A DNA stretch of 64,000 nt, from NCBI RefSeq assembly GCF_947496995.1, contig NZ_CANMFD010000008.1, positions 93,010-157,009 of the forward strand, given 5' to 3'. Each line of letters opens with the position of its first letter. The first letter of the stretch is position 1. The stretch comes from an uncultured Roseibium sp. Lineage in GTDB: Bacteria; Pseudomonadota; Alphaproteobacteria; Rhizobiales; Stappiaceae. A program made the translations under genes and the position numbers. The notes under the pieces were generated by a model, which saw only the letters and a program-made list of their open reading frames with translations, was not told the DNA's origin and did no database searches. Positions 57,390 to 64,000 of the stretch are shown piece by piece.

Positions 57390-58388
57390 ATGACCAAATT
57401 CAAATCTCTCAAATTAGCCATGCTTCTTGGATCCGTCGTTGCGGCGTCGCTCGCAATCCCGGCGCTTGAAGCCGAAGCACGCGAACTGCGCGGCTGGAAT
57501 ATCCATGTGGAGGACTACCCGGTCTCGCACGGCATGGAAGCCTTCGCGAAGGAACTCAGCGAGAAGACCGACGGTGAACTGACCGCCAAGATCTTCCACT
57601 CCGGCGTTCTGGGCTCACAGCCCGATGCCATCGAACAGACCCGCCTCGGCGTCATTGATTTCGGCGTCTTCAGCCTCGGGCCGATGGGCCAGGTCGTACC
57701 GGAGGCCAATGTCGTCTCCCTGCCCTTCATCTTCAAAAGCGTACCGCAGATGTACGAACTGATGGACGGCGAACCCGGCGCTGCCCTGAGCAAGGGGCTG
57801 GAAGCAAAAGGCCTGATCGCTCTCGGTTATTACGATGCGGGTGCACGGTCATTCTATACATCCGTGAAGCCCATCGAGGAGCCCAAGGACATCACGGGCA
57901 TGAAGATACGGGTGATGAACAACGATCTGTTCGTCGGAATGGTCGATTCCATGGGTGGCAACGCAACCCCGATGGCCTTTGCCGAAGTCTATCAGGCCAT
58001 CAAGACCGGTGTCGTCGACGGCGCGGAGAACAATCCTCCGTCCTACGAATCCACCAACCATTTCGAAGTTGCCAAATATTACTCGCTCACCCAGCACCTC
58101 ATCATTCCCGAGTGCCTGTGCATGAGCAAGAAAACCTTCGACTCCCTGACACCGGAACAGCAGGAAATCGTCAAGGTCGCCGGCCGCAACAGCACCGAGC
58201 TGCAGCGCAAGCTCTGGCAGGAACGCGAAGCTGCCAGCATGGCCAAGGTTGAAGGTGGCGGCGTCGCCGTGAATTCCATCGCCGACAAAGCAGCCTTTCA
58301 GGCAGCCATGGCTCCGGTCTATGAGCAGTATCTTGCGCAGAACCCTGAACTGACCGAGCTGGTCAACATGTTCAGAAACGCGCAATAA
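57390..58388 (+). CDS. TRAP transporter periplasmic receptor (DctP type)
   Basis: 332 residues. The signal peptide is KFKSLKLAMLLGSVVAASLA, ending near EAEA. The mature protein starts LRGWNIHVEDYPVSHGMEAF. KIFHSGVLGSQPDAIEQTRL and DFGVFSLGPMGQVVPEANVV are followed by GMKIRVMNNDLFVGMVDSMG, with the ligand-binding Arg, and TPMAFAEVYQAIKTGVVDGA. AGGGAGG precedes the ATG. It is periplasmic and binds a carboxylate. The divergent RraA-like aldolase suggests a hydroxy- or oxo-acid ligand, which is inference. Confidence 0.95.
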   Translation: MTKFKSLKLAMLLGSVVAASLAIPALEAEARELRGWNIHVEDYPVSHGMEAFAKELSEKTDGELTAKIFHSGVLGSQPDAIEQTRLGVIDFGVFSLGPMGQVVPEANVVSLPFIFKSVPQMYELMDGEPGAALSKGLEAKGLIALGYYDAGARSFYTSVKPIEEPKDITGMKIRVMNNDLFVGMVDSMGGNATPMAFAEVYQAIKTGVVDGAENNPPSYESTNHFEVAKYYSLTQHLIIPECLCMSKKTFDSLTPEQQEIVKVAGRNSTELQRKLWQEREAASMAKVEGGGVAVNSIADKAAFQAAMAPVYEQYLAQNPELTELVNMFRNAQ

Positions 58389-58396
58389 CAATGGGA

Positions 58397-58427
58397 CGGG
58401 CCGTGCTCACTCCTCCGGCACGGCCCG
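58397..58427 (+). promoter_or_regulatory. Strong intercistronic hairpin after the TRAP receptor gene
   Basis: CGGGCCGTGC (58397-58406) and GCACGGCCCG (58418-58427) form a perfect 10-bp stem with an 11-base loop, directly between the receptor stop and the dctQ-type start at 58444. There is no T tract, which argues for mRNA protection or processing. Confidence 0.65.
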
Positions 58428-58443
58428 CCACCGGGAGAATGAA

Positions 58444-58959
58444 ATGACGCATTTCAGGGATTTTGCGGACCGCCTGGAAACAGGGCTGACCCGTCTCAAG
58501 AATGTCTGTGTGTTTATCGGGTCGGTCGCGCTTGTCGTTCTCGTGGCCACTTTCGGCTGGCTGGTGTTCGGCCGCTATGTCCTCAATTCGACACCGACCT
58601 GGGTCGAGCAACTGGCCCTTCTCCTCATCTGCTACATCACCTTCCTGGGCGCCGCAGTCGGCATTCACGAACAGTCGCATCTCGGCGTCACGTTTTTGCG
58701 CGATGCGCTGCCGCCAAAGGCAAGACAGGTTCTGCTGCTGCTGACCGACCTGGCTCTGGCGATTTTCGGAGGCGTCATGCTCGTCGCCAGCCTGGAACTT
58801 TTCGAGTTCGGCTGGGCGACCCTTCTTCCGATGCTGAACATCCCGGAGAGTATTCGCACCGCTTCGGCGGTCGCCTGTGGTGGGCTCATCGTCATTTTCG
58901 CCGGTTCGCGTTTCGTCCTGAGAGGCCTCAGCACCCTGCGCGGCGAGATCTCCGAATAA
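58444..58959 (+). CDS. TRAP transporter small permease (DctQ type)
   Basis: 171 residues with GGGAG upstream. Four membrane segments are visible (CVFIGSVALVVLVATFGWLV, WVEQLALLLICYITFLGAAV, VLLLLTDLALAIFGGVMLVA, and AVACGGLIVIFAGSRFVLRG). The conserved STPTWVEQLALLLICYITFL and HEQSHLGVTFLRDALPP stretches are DctQ hallmarks. It is the small membrane subunit of the TRAP system with the 57390 and 58975 products. Confidence 0.94.
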   Translation: MTHFRDFADRLETGLTRLKNVCVFIGSVALVVLVATFGWLVFGRYVLNSTPTWVEQLALLLICYITFLGAAVGIHEQSHLGVTFLRDALPPKARQVLLLLTDLALAIFGGVMLVASLELFEFGWATLLPMLNIPESIRTASAVACGGLIVIFAGSRFVLRGLSTLRGEISE

Positions 58960-58974
58960 AAAAGGTCTTTGAAT

Positions 58975-60255
58975 ATGGGTCTCGCAATCCTGCTGGGTGT
59001 GTTCGGCATAAGTGTCTTGTTCGGCGTCCCGGTCGCCTTCGCCATGGGCATCTCCGCGGCTGCCGCCTTCTGGTACGAGGGCTTCCCTCTGCTGATGACG
59101 TTCCAGCGCTCCATTTCCGGCATCGCGTCCTTTTCCCTGCTTGCCATCCCTTTCTTCATCTTCGCAGGTGAGTTGATGCTCCACGGCGGCATTGCCGCCC
59201 GCCTGGTCCGGTTTGCGTCCACCCTCGTCGGCCACGTTCGCGGCGGCCTCGCCATGGTGAACATTTCCTCCAGCATGCTGTTCGGCGGCATTTCCGGGTC
59301 GGCCATCGCCGATATTTCCGCGCTCGGCTCCCTGCTGATCCCGGTCATGAAGGAAAAGGGCTACCGCCCGGACTATGCGGTCAACGTCACAGTGACCTCG
59401 TCCATCGCAGGCATTGTCATTCCGCCCAGCCACAACATGATCATCTTCGTTGTCGCCGCCGGCGGCGGGATATCCATTTCCAAGCTGTTCCTGGCGGGCG
59501 TCATCCCAGGCATCCTGATGTGCCTGTGCCTCGCCGTCGCCGCCTATGTGGTGGCGGTCAAACACAATTACGGCTCCGAGCCTTTTCCGGGCTGGCGCGC
59601 TGTGGCGCGATCCGCCGTCAGCGCCATACCCGGCCTGATCACGGCGGTCATCATTGTCGGCGGCGTCTTGTCCGGCGTCTTCACCGTGACGGAGTCCGGA
59701 GCCTTCGGAGCGATCTACGCCCTCGCCCTGACAGCCATTGTCTACAGAACCCTCGGCTGGAAGGAATTCGTCGTCTGCGTAACGTCCTCGCTGCGCACCA
59801 CGGCGATGGTGATGATCCTGATCGGCTTTGCCAGTTCGTTCGCCTATCTGCTCGCTCTCTACCAGGTCCCGACGAAACTGAGCACGTTCCTCCTGGCGAT
59901 CTCGGAGAACAAGATCGTCATTCTGTTGCTGATCAACCTGATGCTTCTGGTGCTCGGCATGATCATGGACATGGCTGCCCTTATCCTGATCTGCACGCCG
60001 ATCTTCCTGCCAATCGCCAGAGAACTCGGCATGGATCCGGTGCAGTTCGGCATCATGATGCTGGTCAACCTGGGTCTGGGACTGTGCACACCGCCCGTCG
60101 GCACGTGCCTGTTCGTCGGCTGCGCCGTCGGCAAGATCAGGATCGAGGACGCACTCAAATCGATCTGGCCGTTCTACCTGGCGCTTTTCGTGGCGCTCAT
60201 GCTGATCACCTACGTCCCCGCCTTCTCCCTGTTCCTGCCGTCGCTGTTCGACTGA
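58975..60255 (+). CDS. TRAP transporter large permease (DctM type)
   Basis: 426 residues from the ATG at 58975, with AAGG nine bases before; a TTG two codons earlier is also in frame. It has about twelve membrane segments. FGVPVAFAMGISAAAAFWYE, SLLAIPFFIFAGELMLHGGI, GGLAMVNISSSMLFGGISGS, TSSIAGIVIPPSHNMIIFVV, and FGIMMLVNLGLGLCTPPVGT are DctM family motifs. It completes the TRAP operon 57390-60255. The next gene converges, with its stop 15 bases away. Confidence 0.96.
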   Translation: MGLAILLGVFGISVLFGVPVAFAMGISAAAAFWYEGFPLLMTFQRSISGIASFSLLAIPFFIFAGELMLHGGIAARLVRFASTLVGHVRGGLAMVNISSSMLFGGISGSAIADISALGSLLIPVMKEKGYRPDYAVNVTVTSSIAGIVIPPSHNMIIFVVAAGGGISISKLFLAGVIPGILMCLCLAVAAYVVAVKHNYGSEPFPGWRAVARSAVSAIPGLITAVIIVGGVLSGVFTVTESGAFGAIYALALTAIVYRTLGWKEFVVCVTSSLRTTAMVMILIGFASSFAYLLALYQVPTKLSTFLLAISENKIVILLLINLMLLVLGMIMDMAALILICTPIFLPIARELGMDPVQFGIMMLVNLGLGLCTPPVGTCLFVGCAVGKIRIEDALKSIWPFYLALFVALMLITYVPAFSLFLPSLFD

Positions 60256-60269
60256 GGCCGCTAGGCGAT

Positions 60270-60797
60270 CTACTGCAGCCGGAAATCGGGCGTTCCGATT
60301 TCCGGTGCCGGGAAATCATTGGCTTCCATACTCGTGACGGACGGGGCGGCCTCCGGCGCGGAAAATTCAAGAACATTGCCCTCAGGGCCGATATTGTCGA
60401 CGGCAAGGTCTCCGTTCAGAAACAGACGATTGCCGTCGCAGAACAGGGGCCGCGCCTGTCCGTACTCGAAACTCTGCATGAGAGCGAATTCCGGATCGAT
60501 GACGACAATCCGCGACTGACCGCGCGGCGTTACTGCTCCCCGCACCAGTTCGCGGACATCGAGCACCGGGTAGGCCCCCTCGCCGATCGTCAGATTGCAG
60601 ACATGGCTCAGATGCGTCAGTAGACGCCCGTCAACCAGAACACCCTGCCCGAGTAACGCATCGGCGATCGCGCTGCGTTCATCGGGAAAAGACGCAGCGG
60701 TTTCTGCGGTGGAAGGCGTACCGTCCGCCGCGGCATTGCCGGCCAGCAGGCCCGCTGCCAGCAGATAAACGGTCAATCGTCGCATCGGTCGCCTCAT
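60270..60797 (-). CDS. Secreted protein of unknown family, candidate immunity partner of the lysozyme-like protein
   Basis: 175 residues from the ATG at 60797, which overlaps the stop of the upstream gene (ATGA); an ATG four codons on is an alternative. The N-terminus (RRLTVYLLAAGLLAGNAAAD) is a signal peptide, so the protein should be periplasmic. The mature part has two cysteines, in SHVCNLTIGEGAYP and RPLFCDGNRLF, that could form a disulfide, and a Pro/Glu-rich C-terminal tail. I recognise no family. Coupling to a signal-less peptidoglycan-cleaving protein is the usual layout of an effector with a periplasmic immunity protein; that role is inferred. Confidence 0.75.
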   Translation of the reverse strand: MRRPMRRLTVYLLAAGLLAGNAAADGTPSTAETAASFPDERSAIADALLGQGVLVDGRLLTHLSHVCNLTIGEGAYPVLDVRELVRGAVTPRGQSRIVVIDPEFALMQSFEYGQARPLFCDGNRLFLNGDLAVDNIGPEGNVLEFSAPEAAPSVTSMEANDFPAPEIGTPDFRLQ

Positions 60798-61522
60798 TTC
60801 GTCTTGTTCCGTTTCAGTTTGGGGAACACCGTGCCGATCAGGTAGTCAAGCTTGGCCTTGTAGTTCACGTCACCGCCGCCATTGTACCGCTCTGCCATCT
60901 TTTCGGTGGTGAATTTACGCCAGCCCGTAATCACCAGCCTGATTTCGGCCTTGTAATAATCGAGTTTCTGGCCGATCTGCAGCTTCGTGGGGTCGACGGA
61001 CGGATTGCTTTGCCTGAGCTCGGTGACGGTCGTTCCGATTTTCTTTGCGATCCGTTCAAAGTTGTCGTTGGCCTGCACCGCATAGGTATGCTTGGCCGTA
61101 TCCTTGGTGTCGCGGATCGATTTGTGGTCGTAGGTCGCCATGCGGGTATAAAGATATGCAATGCCTGCCCGCAGATTGACGTCAGGTGTATTGATCTTGT
61201 CCGCCTTGATATCGCCCTTCAGCGTCGCACTCATGATAAGGGACGATCCTTCCTTCTCGTTCTTGAGAACGTCGTAGGCAGGATCTCCCTTGTTGCCTAT
61301 CTGAAAGGGCCGCGTGGTCCAGGCAGGATTGTCCGGCCCGCCGCTTTCCGTCCACAGCATGGCCTTTATGTAAAGCCAGCTGGGCGATAGAAAATTGGGC
61401 GTCTTGTTCAGGCGCGAGCTGTAGGCTTCTACTTCCTTCTGGATCGAACCGTCATATTGGTCCCACCGCACGTCGTCGATGCCTTTTTCGACCGTGTCGA
61501 TCCACTTTTGGGAGAGTGACAT
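60794..61522 (-). CDS. Signal-less GH23-like lytic transglycosylase with an internal LysM module, candidate antibacterial effector
   Basis: 242 residues. The lysozyme-like motifs are split: IKAMLWTESGG with the likely catalytic Glu59, PFQIGN at 72-77 (compare GLMQ), and VNLRAGIAYLYTRM at 115-128. Residues of about 146-190 are then a LysM module (TYAVQANDNFERIAKKIGTT, LQIGQKLDYY). The last transglycosylase motif AERYNGGGDVNYKAKLDYL follows at 210-228. LysM is thus nested inside the catalytic fold. No signal peptide or membrane segment is present, so export would need a contact-dependent, type VI or lysis route. Base composition appears lower in GC than its neighbours. It is coupled to a secreted partner gene. 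Confidence 0.85.
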   Translation of the reverse strand: MSLSQKWIDTVEKGIDDVRWDQYDGSIQKEVEAYSSRLNKTPNFLSPSWLYIKAMLWTESGGPDNPAWTTRPFQIGNKGDPAYDVLKNEKEGSSLIMSATLKGDIKADKINTPDVNLRAGIAYLYTRMATYDHKSIRDTKDTAKHTYAVQANDNFERIAKKIGTTVTELRQSNPSVDPTKLQIGQKLDYYKAEIRLVITGWRKFTTEKMAERYNGGGDVNYKAKLDYLIGTVFPKLKRNKTK

Positions 61523-61705
61523 GCGCTATCCGCCAATATGTTTTTTAAAAAAGACAATTCAAAAGAATGCATTCGGAAAATCCAGGAAATACTACCATTA
61601 GTTTATGAAAATGAACATACAATCTTTTTAGACAATTACCCCCGATTGCGAGCAGCTCTCCGCTTGACCCGATTTTCGGAGATCAGGGGTCTTTAAACGC
61701 AAAAA
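61523..61705. other. AT-rich promoter region of the lysozyme-like gene
   Basis: About 180 bases, much more AT-rich than the rest of the window (for example the TTTTTTAAAAAAGACAATTC stretch near 61542). It lies between the start of the lysozyme-like gene and the terminator of the SDR gene. It presumably contains the promoter of the 60270-61522 pair; no ORF is supported. Confidence 0.5.
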
Positions 61706-61753
61706 AACCGGCCTTGATACCAGCCGTACCTACGGTTGGCATCAAGACCGGTT
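61706..61753 (-). terminator. Long intrinsic terminator of the SDR gene
   Basis: AACCGGCCTTGATACC (61706-61721) pairs almost fully with GGCATCAAGACCGGTT (61738-61753), and the CAGCCGT/ACGGTTG inner part extends the stem to an ACCT loop. On the minus strand a run of T residues follows (seven A at 61701-61707 on the plus strand). It ends transcription of the minus-strand SDR gene whose stop is at 61847. Confidence 0.85.
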
Positions 61754-61846
61754 GACGTGATCCGCCCACACCTGGCGGATCACATATTTCCGTTCGTCAC
61801 AGCAGGAGGCAGCTTATGGCAAGACTGTCTCCACATTCATTCATGA

Positions 61847-62590
61847 TCAGCTGAAAAGCATGCCGCCGTTGATATCGACATTGGCGCCGGTCATGAAAGC
61901 GGAATCCTCGCAGGCCAGGAACAAGACGAGATTGGCAACATCGACCGGCGTCCCCTGACGTTTCACCGGTGTCGCGGCTTCGACGTTGCGGCGGACCTCG
62001 TCCTTGGTGAAGATGTTGTGGAAGTCGGTGTCGATCATCCCCGGGCACAGCGCGTTGACGCGGACGTCGGGACCCAGTTCCTTGGCAAGGCCGCGGGTCA
62101 TGGTCATGATGGCGCCCTTCGAGGTCGCATAAGCCACCGCACCCGGGCCTCCGCCGTCGCGTCCCGCCTGGCTGGCGATGTTGACGATGGCTCCCGATTT
62201 CAGATGAGGCAGGCAGGCCTTGATCATCAGGAACGTGCTGGTCAGGTTCAGGTCCATGACCGCCTGCCAGTGCTCAAGAGACATCTCGGACAATTTCTTG
62301 CGCGCGATCAACCCACCGGTGTTGTTGACCAGGACGTCCACGCCGCCGAAGGTCTCGACCGTCTTGGCAACCAGCGCATCGACATCGGCCTGGGTGTTTA
62401 GGTCGCCCTGAAGCGCAAACGCCTTTCCGCCCTGCGCCTTGATCGCCTCCACGGTGGCATCCGCGCCCTTGCTGCTGGAGAAATAATTGATGGCGACATT
62501 CGCGCCTTCTTCCGCCAGCTTCACTGCGCAGGCACTGCCGATATCCCGGCCGCCGCCGGTAACGATTGCTGTCTTACCCTTGAGTTTCAT
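61847..62590 (-). CDS. Short-chain dehydrogenase/reductase (FabG-like)
   Basis: 247 residues. The cofactor motif TGGGRDIGSACAVKLAEEGA begins at residue 10, NYFSSSKG at the end of strand 2 suggests NADP use, and VLVNNTGGLIARK replaces the usual NNAG. The catalytic residues are in IVNIASQAG and VAYATSKGAI (Ser, Tyr, Lys). NALCPGMIDTDF and a closing DSAFMTGANVDINGG are typical. It is a single gene with its own terminator, divergent from the GntR gene at 63159, which probably controls it. Confidence 0.94.
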   Translation of the reverse strand: MKLKGKTAIVTGGGRDIGSACAVKLAEEGANVAINYFSSSKGADATVEAIKAQGGKAFALQGDLNTQADVDALVAKTVETFGGVDVLVNNTGGLIARKKLSEMSLEHWQAVMDLNLTSTFLMIKACLPHLKSGAIVNIASQAGRDGGGPGAVAYATSKGAIMTMTRGLAKELGPDVRVNALCPGMIDTDFHNIFTKDEVRRNVEAATPVKRQGTPVDVANLVLFLACEDSAFMTGANVDINGGMLFS

Positions 62591-63158
62591 TTCATTTCCT
62601 TCTTACCGCATCACTGTCAGTCGTTGTTTCGACATTGAAAATCCCTGGGACGGCGATCTGACTTGAAGCTTGTGGTCTCGCGCTGTTCACTCGTTCTCGC
62701 TCTTTATGGCTCCCGCGCTTCGAAAGTGCGAAAGCTGTCGTCGCTTTGCCCCTCAGAAACGGTGAAGACCCGCAGGGAGCGAACAGCGGAAACCGGACAG
62801 CGACATTACGAACCGACCCCGCATCGCTTTGAGGCCGCTCATATTGAACCGGTGCTGGCCCGCATGCGCCTGGTCTTCGAGGTATCGTCTCAGACTGTCT
62901 ATCGGCTGACCTTCAACCGACCGGCCGTCAATCCGCCATATCCCGATCGGACAGCTCCAGTAGCCGCGCCTGGCGATCAGGTCTGATCGCAGCGACACGG
63001 CGCCTGACAACTTATTTCTAGTATACTAGTCTGAAATCTGGAATACTAGTCCAAATTTCACTCGTCTCGAGTTGGCTGCTCGGTTGCAAGATTGGGACAG
63101 GTAACTGGTTTCAGAGGCGAAATGCGCCTATTGATCCCGGGCGTCGGAGGAAAATGGA
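62591..63158. other. Long divergent intergenic region between SDR and GntR genes
   Basis: About 570 bases. The open frames at 62663-62986 (plus) and 62753-63010 (minus) have no ribosome-binding site, no recognisable domain and opposite-strand overlap, so I call neither; a decayed gene is possible. The right-hand 150 bases contain the repeated ATACTAGTC sites and the GntR promoter. Confidence 0.45.
63018..63051. promoter_or_regulatory. Repeated ATACTAGTC sites with a 12-bp palindrome, candidate GntR operator
   Basis: CTAGTATACTAG (63018-63029) is a perfect palindrome. ATACTAGTC occurs at 63023-63031 and again at 63043-63051, exactly 20 bases apart. The sites lie about 110 bases upstream of the GntR ATG at 63159 and face the SDR promoter side. 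Confidence 0.6.
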
Positions 63159-63851
63159 ATGGTGCAATTGAAACAGACGAGCGACCGGAGGCCGCGTGTC
63201 GACGAGATCTTCGACTACCTCTACGACGAGATCGGATCGATGCGTCTGAAGCCGGGAGACCGGATTTCCGAAGCCGATATCGCCGCAAAATTCGGTGTCT
63301 CCCGACAGCCCGTCAGGGACGCCTTCAGCCGCCTGGAAAGCCTCGACCTCCTGCTGATCCGACCGCAAAGAGCGACCGAAGTCAGAAGGTTCTCGTCGCG
63401 GGAAATCGAAAAATCGCGTTTCGTGCGCGCAGCCGTGGAAAAAGAAGTCCTGGACCTGGCCGCCCGGCGGTGCGATGCCGCTGGTGCCGCCTTGCTGAAC
63501 GACTGCATTGCCGCGCAGCGCAAGGTCATTGCGGACAAGAACTACGAAGCCTTTGGTGACCTCGACTACGCGTTTCACCAGGCGCTTTGCCGGATCGCCC
63601 GGGTCGATTTTGCCTTTGATGTGATCTCCGCCGAAAAGGCAAAAGTTGACCGCCTGTGCACACTCGGCCTGGCCAAACAGGACAGGATGCCCCAGCTGCT
63701 CAAGGATCATGAGATGATCGCCGAGGCAGTGAAAGCCCACGACAGCAGCGCAGCCATCGCAGCCGGCGTCCTTCACCTCTCCCGTCTGGATTCCACGATC
63801 GCGCTTATCTCGGCAGACAACTCGAACTATTTCGAGCCGGAGCAAGACTGA
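63159..63851 (+). CDS. GntR-family transcriptional regulator, FCD type
   Basis: 230 residues with GGAGGA ten bases before the ATG. The winged helix reads VDEIFDYLYDEIGSMRLKPG, ADIAAKFGVSRQPVRDAFSR and LLLIRPQRATEVRRFSSREI. The FCD domain follows (SRFVRAAVEKEVLDLAARRC, GDLDYAFHQALCRIARVDFA, MIAEAVKAHDSSAAIAAGVL). No transporter gene is adjacent within the window; the divergent SDR gene is the nearest target. Confidence 0.93.
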   Translation: MVQLKQTSDRRPRVDEIFDYLYDEIGSMRLKPGDRISEADIAAKFGVSRQPVRDAFSRLESLDLLLIRPQRATEVRRFSSREIEKSRFVRAAVEKEVLDLAARRCDAAGAALLNDCIAAQRKVIADKNYEAFGDLDYAFHQALCRIARVDFAFDVISAEKAKVDRLCTLGLAKQDRMPQLLKDHEMIAEAVKAHDSSAAIAAGVLHLSRLDSTIALISADNSNYFEPEQD

Positions 63852-63937
63852 ACACCTGACTTCCGAATTCGCGTTGCAGTCTGATGAATGAGTTCGTCAG
63901 AGGAGGCGCCTGCTTCTCCCTGCTGTACGTCAAACGC

Positions 63938-63972
63938 AAAAGCCCCCTTGGACGGATCCGAGGGGGCTTTTT
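63938..63972. terminator. Bidirectional intrinsic terminator
   Basis: AAAAGCCCCC (63938-63947) pairs with GGGGGCTTTT (63962-63971) around a 14-base loop that includes GGATCC. T runs follow on the plus strand and, because of the AAAA on the left, on the minus strand. It can end the GntR transcript (plus) and the tRNA transcript (minus). Confidence 0.8.
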
Positions 63973-63976
63973 GATT

Positions 63977-64000
63977 TGGTTGCGGGAGCAGGATTTGAAC
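63977..64000 (-). tRNA. 3' end of a tRNA gene, probably initiator tRNA-Met (cut by window edge)
   Basis: On the minus strand the last 24 bases read GTTCAAATCCTGCTCCCGCA then ACCA. This is a T-loop GTTCAAATC, a T-arm/acceptor segment TGCTCCCGCA and a CCA end. The acceptor sequence CCCGCAACCA resembles alphaproteobacterial initiator tRNA-Met, but the anticodon lies outside the window, so the isotype is not certain. The terminator at 63938-63972 follows immediately. Confidence 0.75.

Noticed and set aside
62663..62986. 107-residue plus-strand frame in the SDR-GntR gap
   Set aside because: No family, no start signal, and a competing minus-strand frame; at most a decayed gene.

Overview
The window is high-GC (roughly 60%), densely coded DNA with many ATGA, GTGA and TGATG start/stop overlaps. 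Its content is almost entirely solute-uptake and catabolic operons: dipeptide-type and sugar-type ABC importers, two TRAP systems and one tripartite tricarboxylate (TctABC) system. Each block sits beside its own regulator, six of which are FCD-type GntR proteins. This style, plus a DMSP-lyase-like cupin and the sequence of an initiator-tRNA-like 3' end at the right edge, fits a marine or soil alphaproteobacterium of the Rhizobiales/Roseibium-Stappia or roseobacter kind. The genus is inferred, not shown. The region reads as an accessory metabolic island. I saw no transposase, integrase, CRISPR array or rRNA.

Layout, left to right. (1) 1-5060, minus strand: an AmiC/AmiR-type ANTAR regulatory pair heading a dipeptide-type ABC operon, with a classical intrinsic terminator in the leader. 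(2) 5578-13649, plus: GntR, two ATPases, binding protein, two permeases and a gamma-glutamyltransferase. (3) 13750-21750: a sugar ABC module with its ATPase divergent from GntR, esterase, binding protein, two permeases, isomerase and oxidoreductase. (4) 22154-22693: a secreted Asn-rich repeat protein. (5) 22889-32975: GntR plus a catabolic operon (FAH, VOC dioxygenase-like, FMN reductase, alpha/beta hydrolase, Ldh-type dehydrogenase, TctBAC, YciI, NIPSNAP) converging on an RraA-like aldolase. (6) 33205-44224, minus: GntR, tandem paralogous binding proteins, permeases, SDR, polysaccharide-deacetylase-family hydrolase, gamma-glutamyltransferase and two ATPases. (7) 44277-52934, minus: M20 amidohydrolase, LysR, and a TRAP operon with PdxA-like, enolase-superfamily and DapA-family enzymes. 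(8) 53182-55503: DMSP-lyase-like cupin and TetR divergent from an MDR oxidoreductase. (9) 55609-60255: GntR and RraA-like aldolase divergent from a second TRAP system. (10) 60270-61522, minus: a signal-less lysozyme-like protein with a nested LysM module, translationally coupled to a secreted partner. (11) 61847-63851: SDR and GntR, divergent. (12) 63938-64000: terminator and the 3' end of a tRNA gene.

Two themes recur. First, regulators sit next to palindromic or repeated sites that look like their operators; several sites occur twice or three times in just the expected promoters. Second, six binding-protein genes are followed by a strong GC hairpin, five of them ahead of the next operon gene, consistent with differential expression inside the operon. 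The most unusual item is the 60270-61522 pair. It looks like a peptidoglycan-cleaving effector with a periplasmic immunity protein, and the LysM domain is inserted inside the transglycosylase fold.
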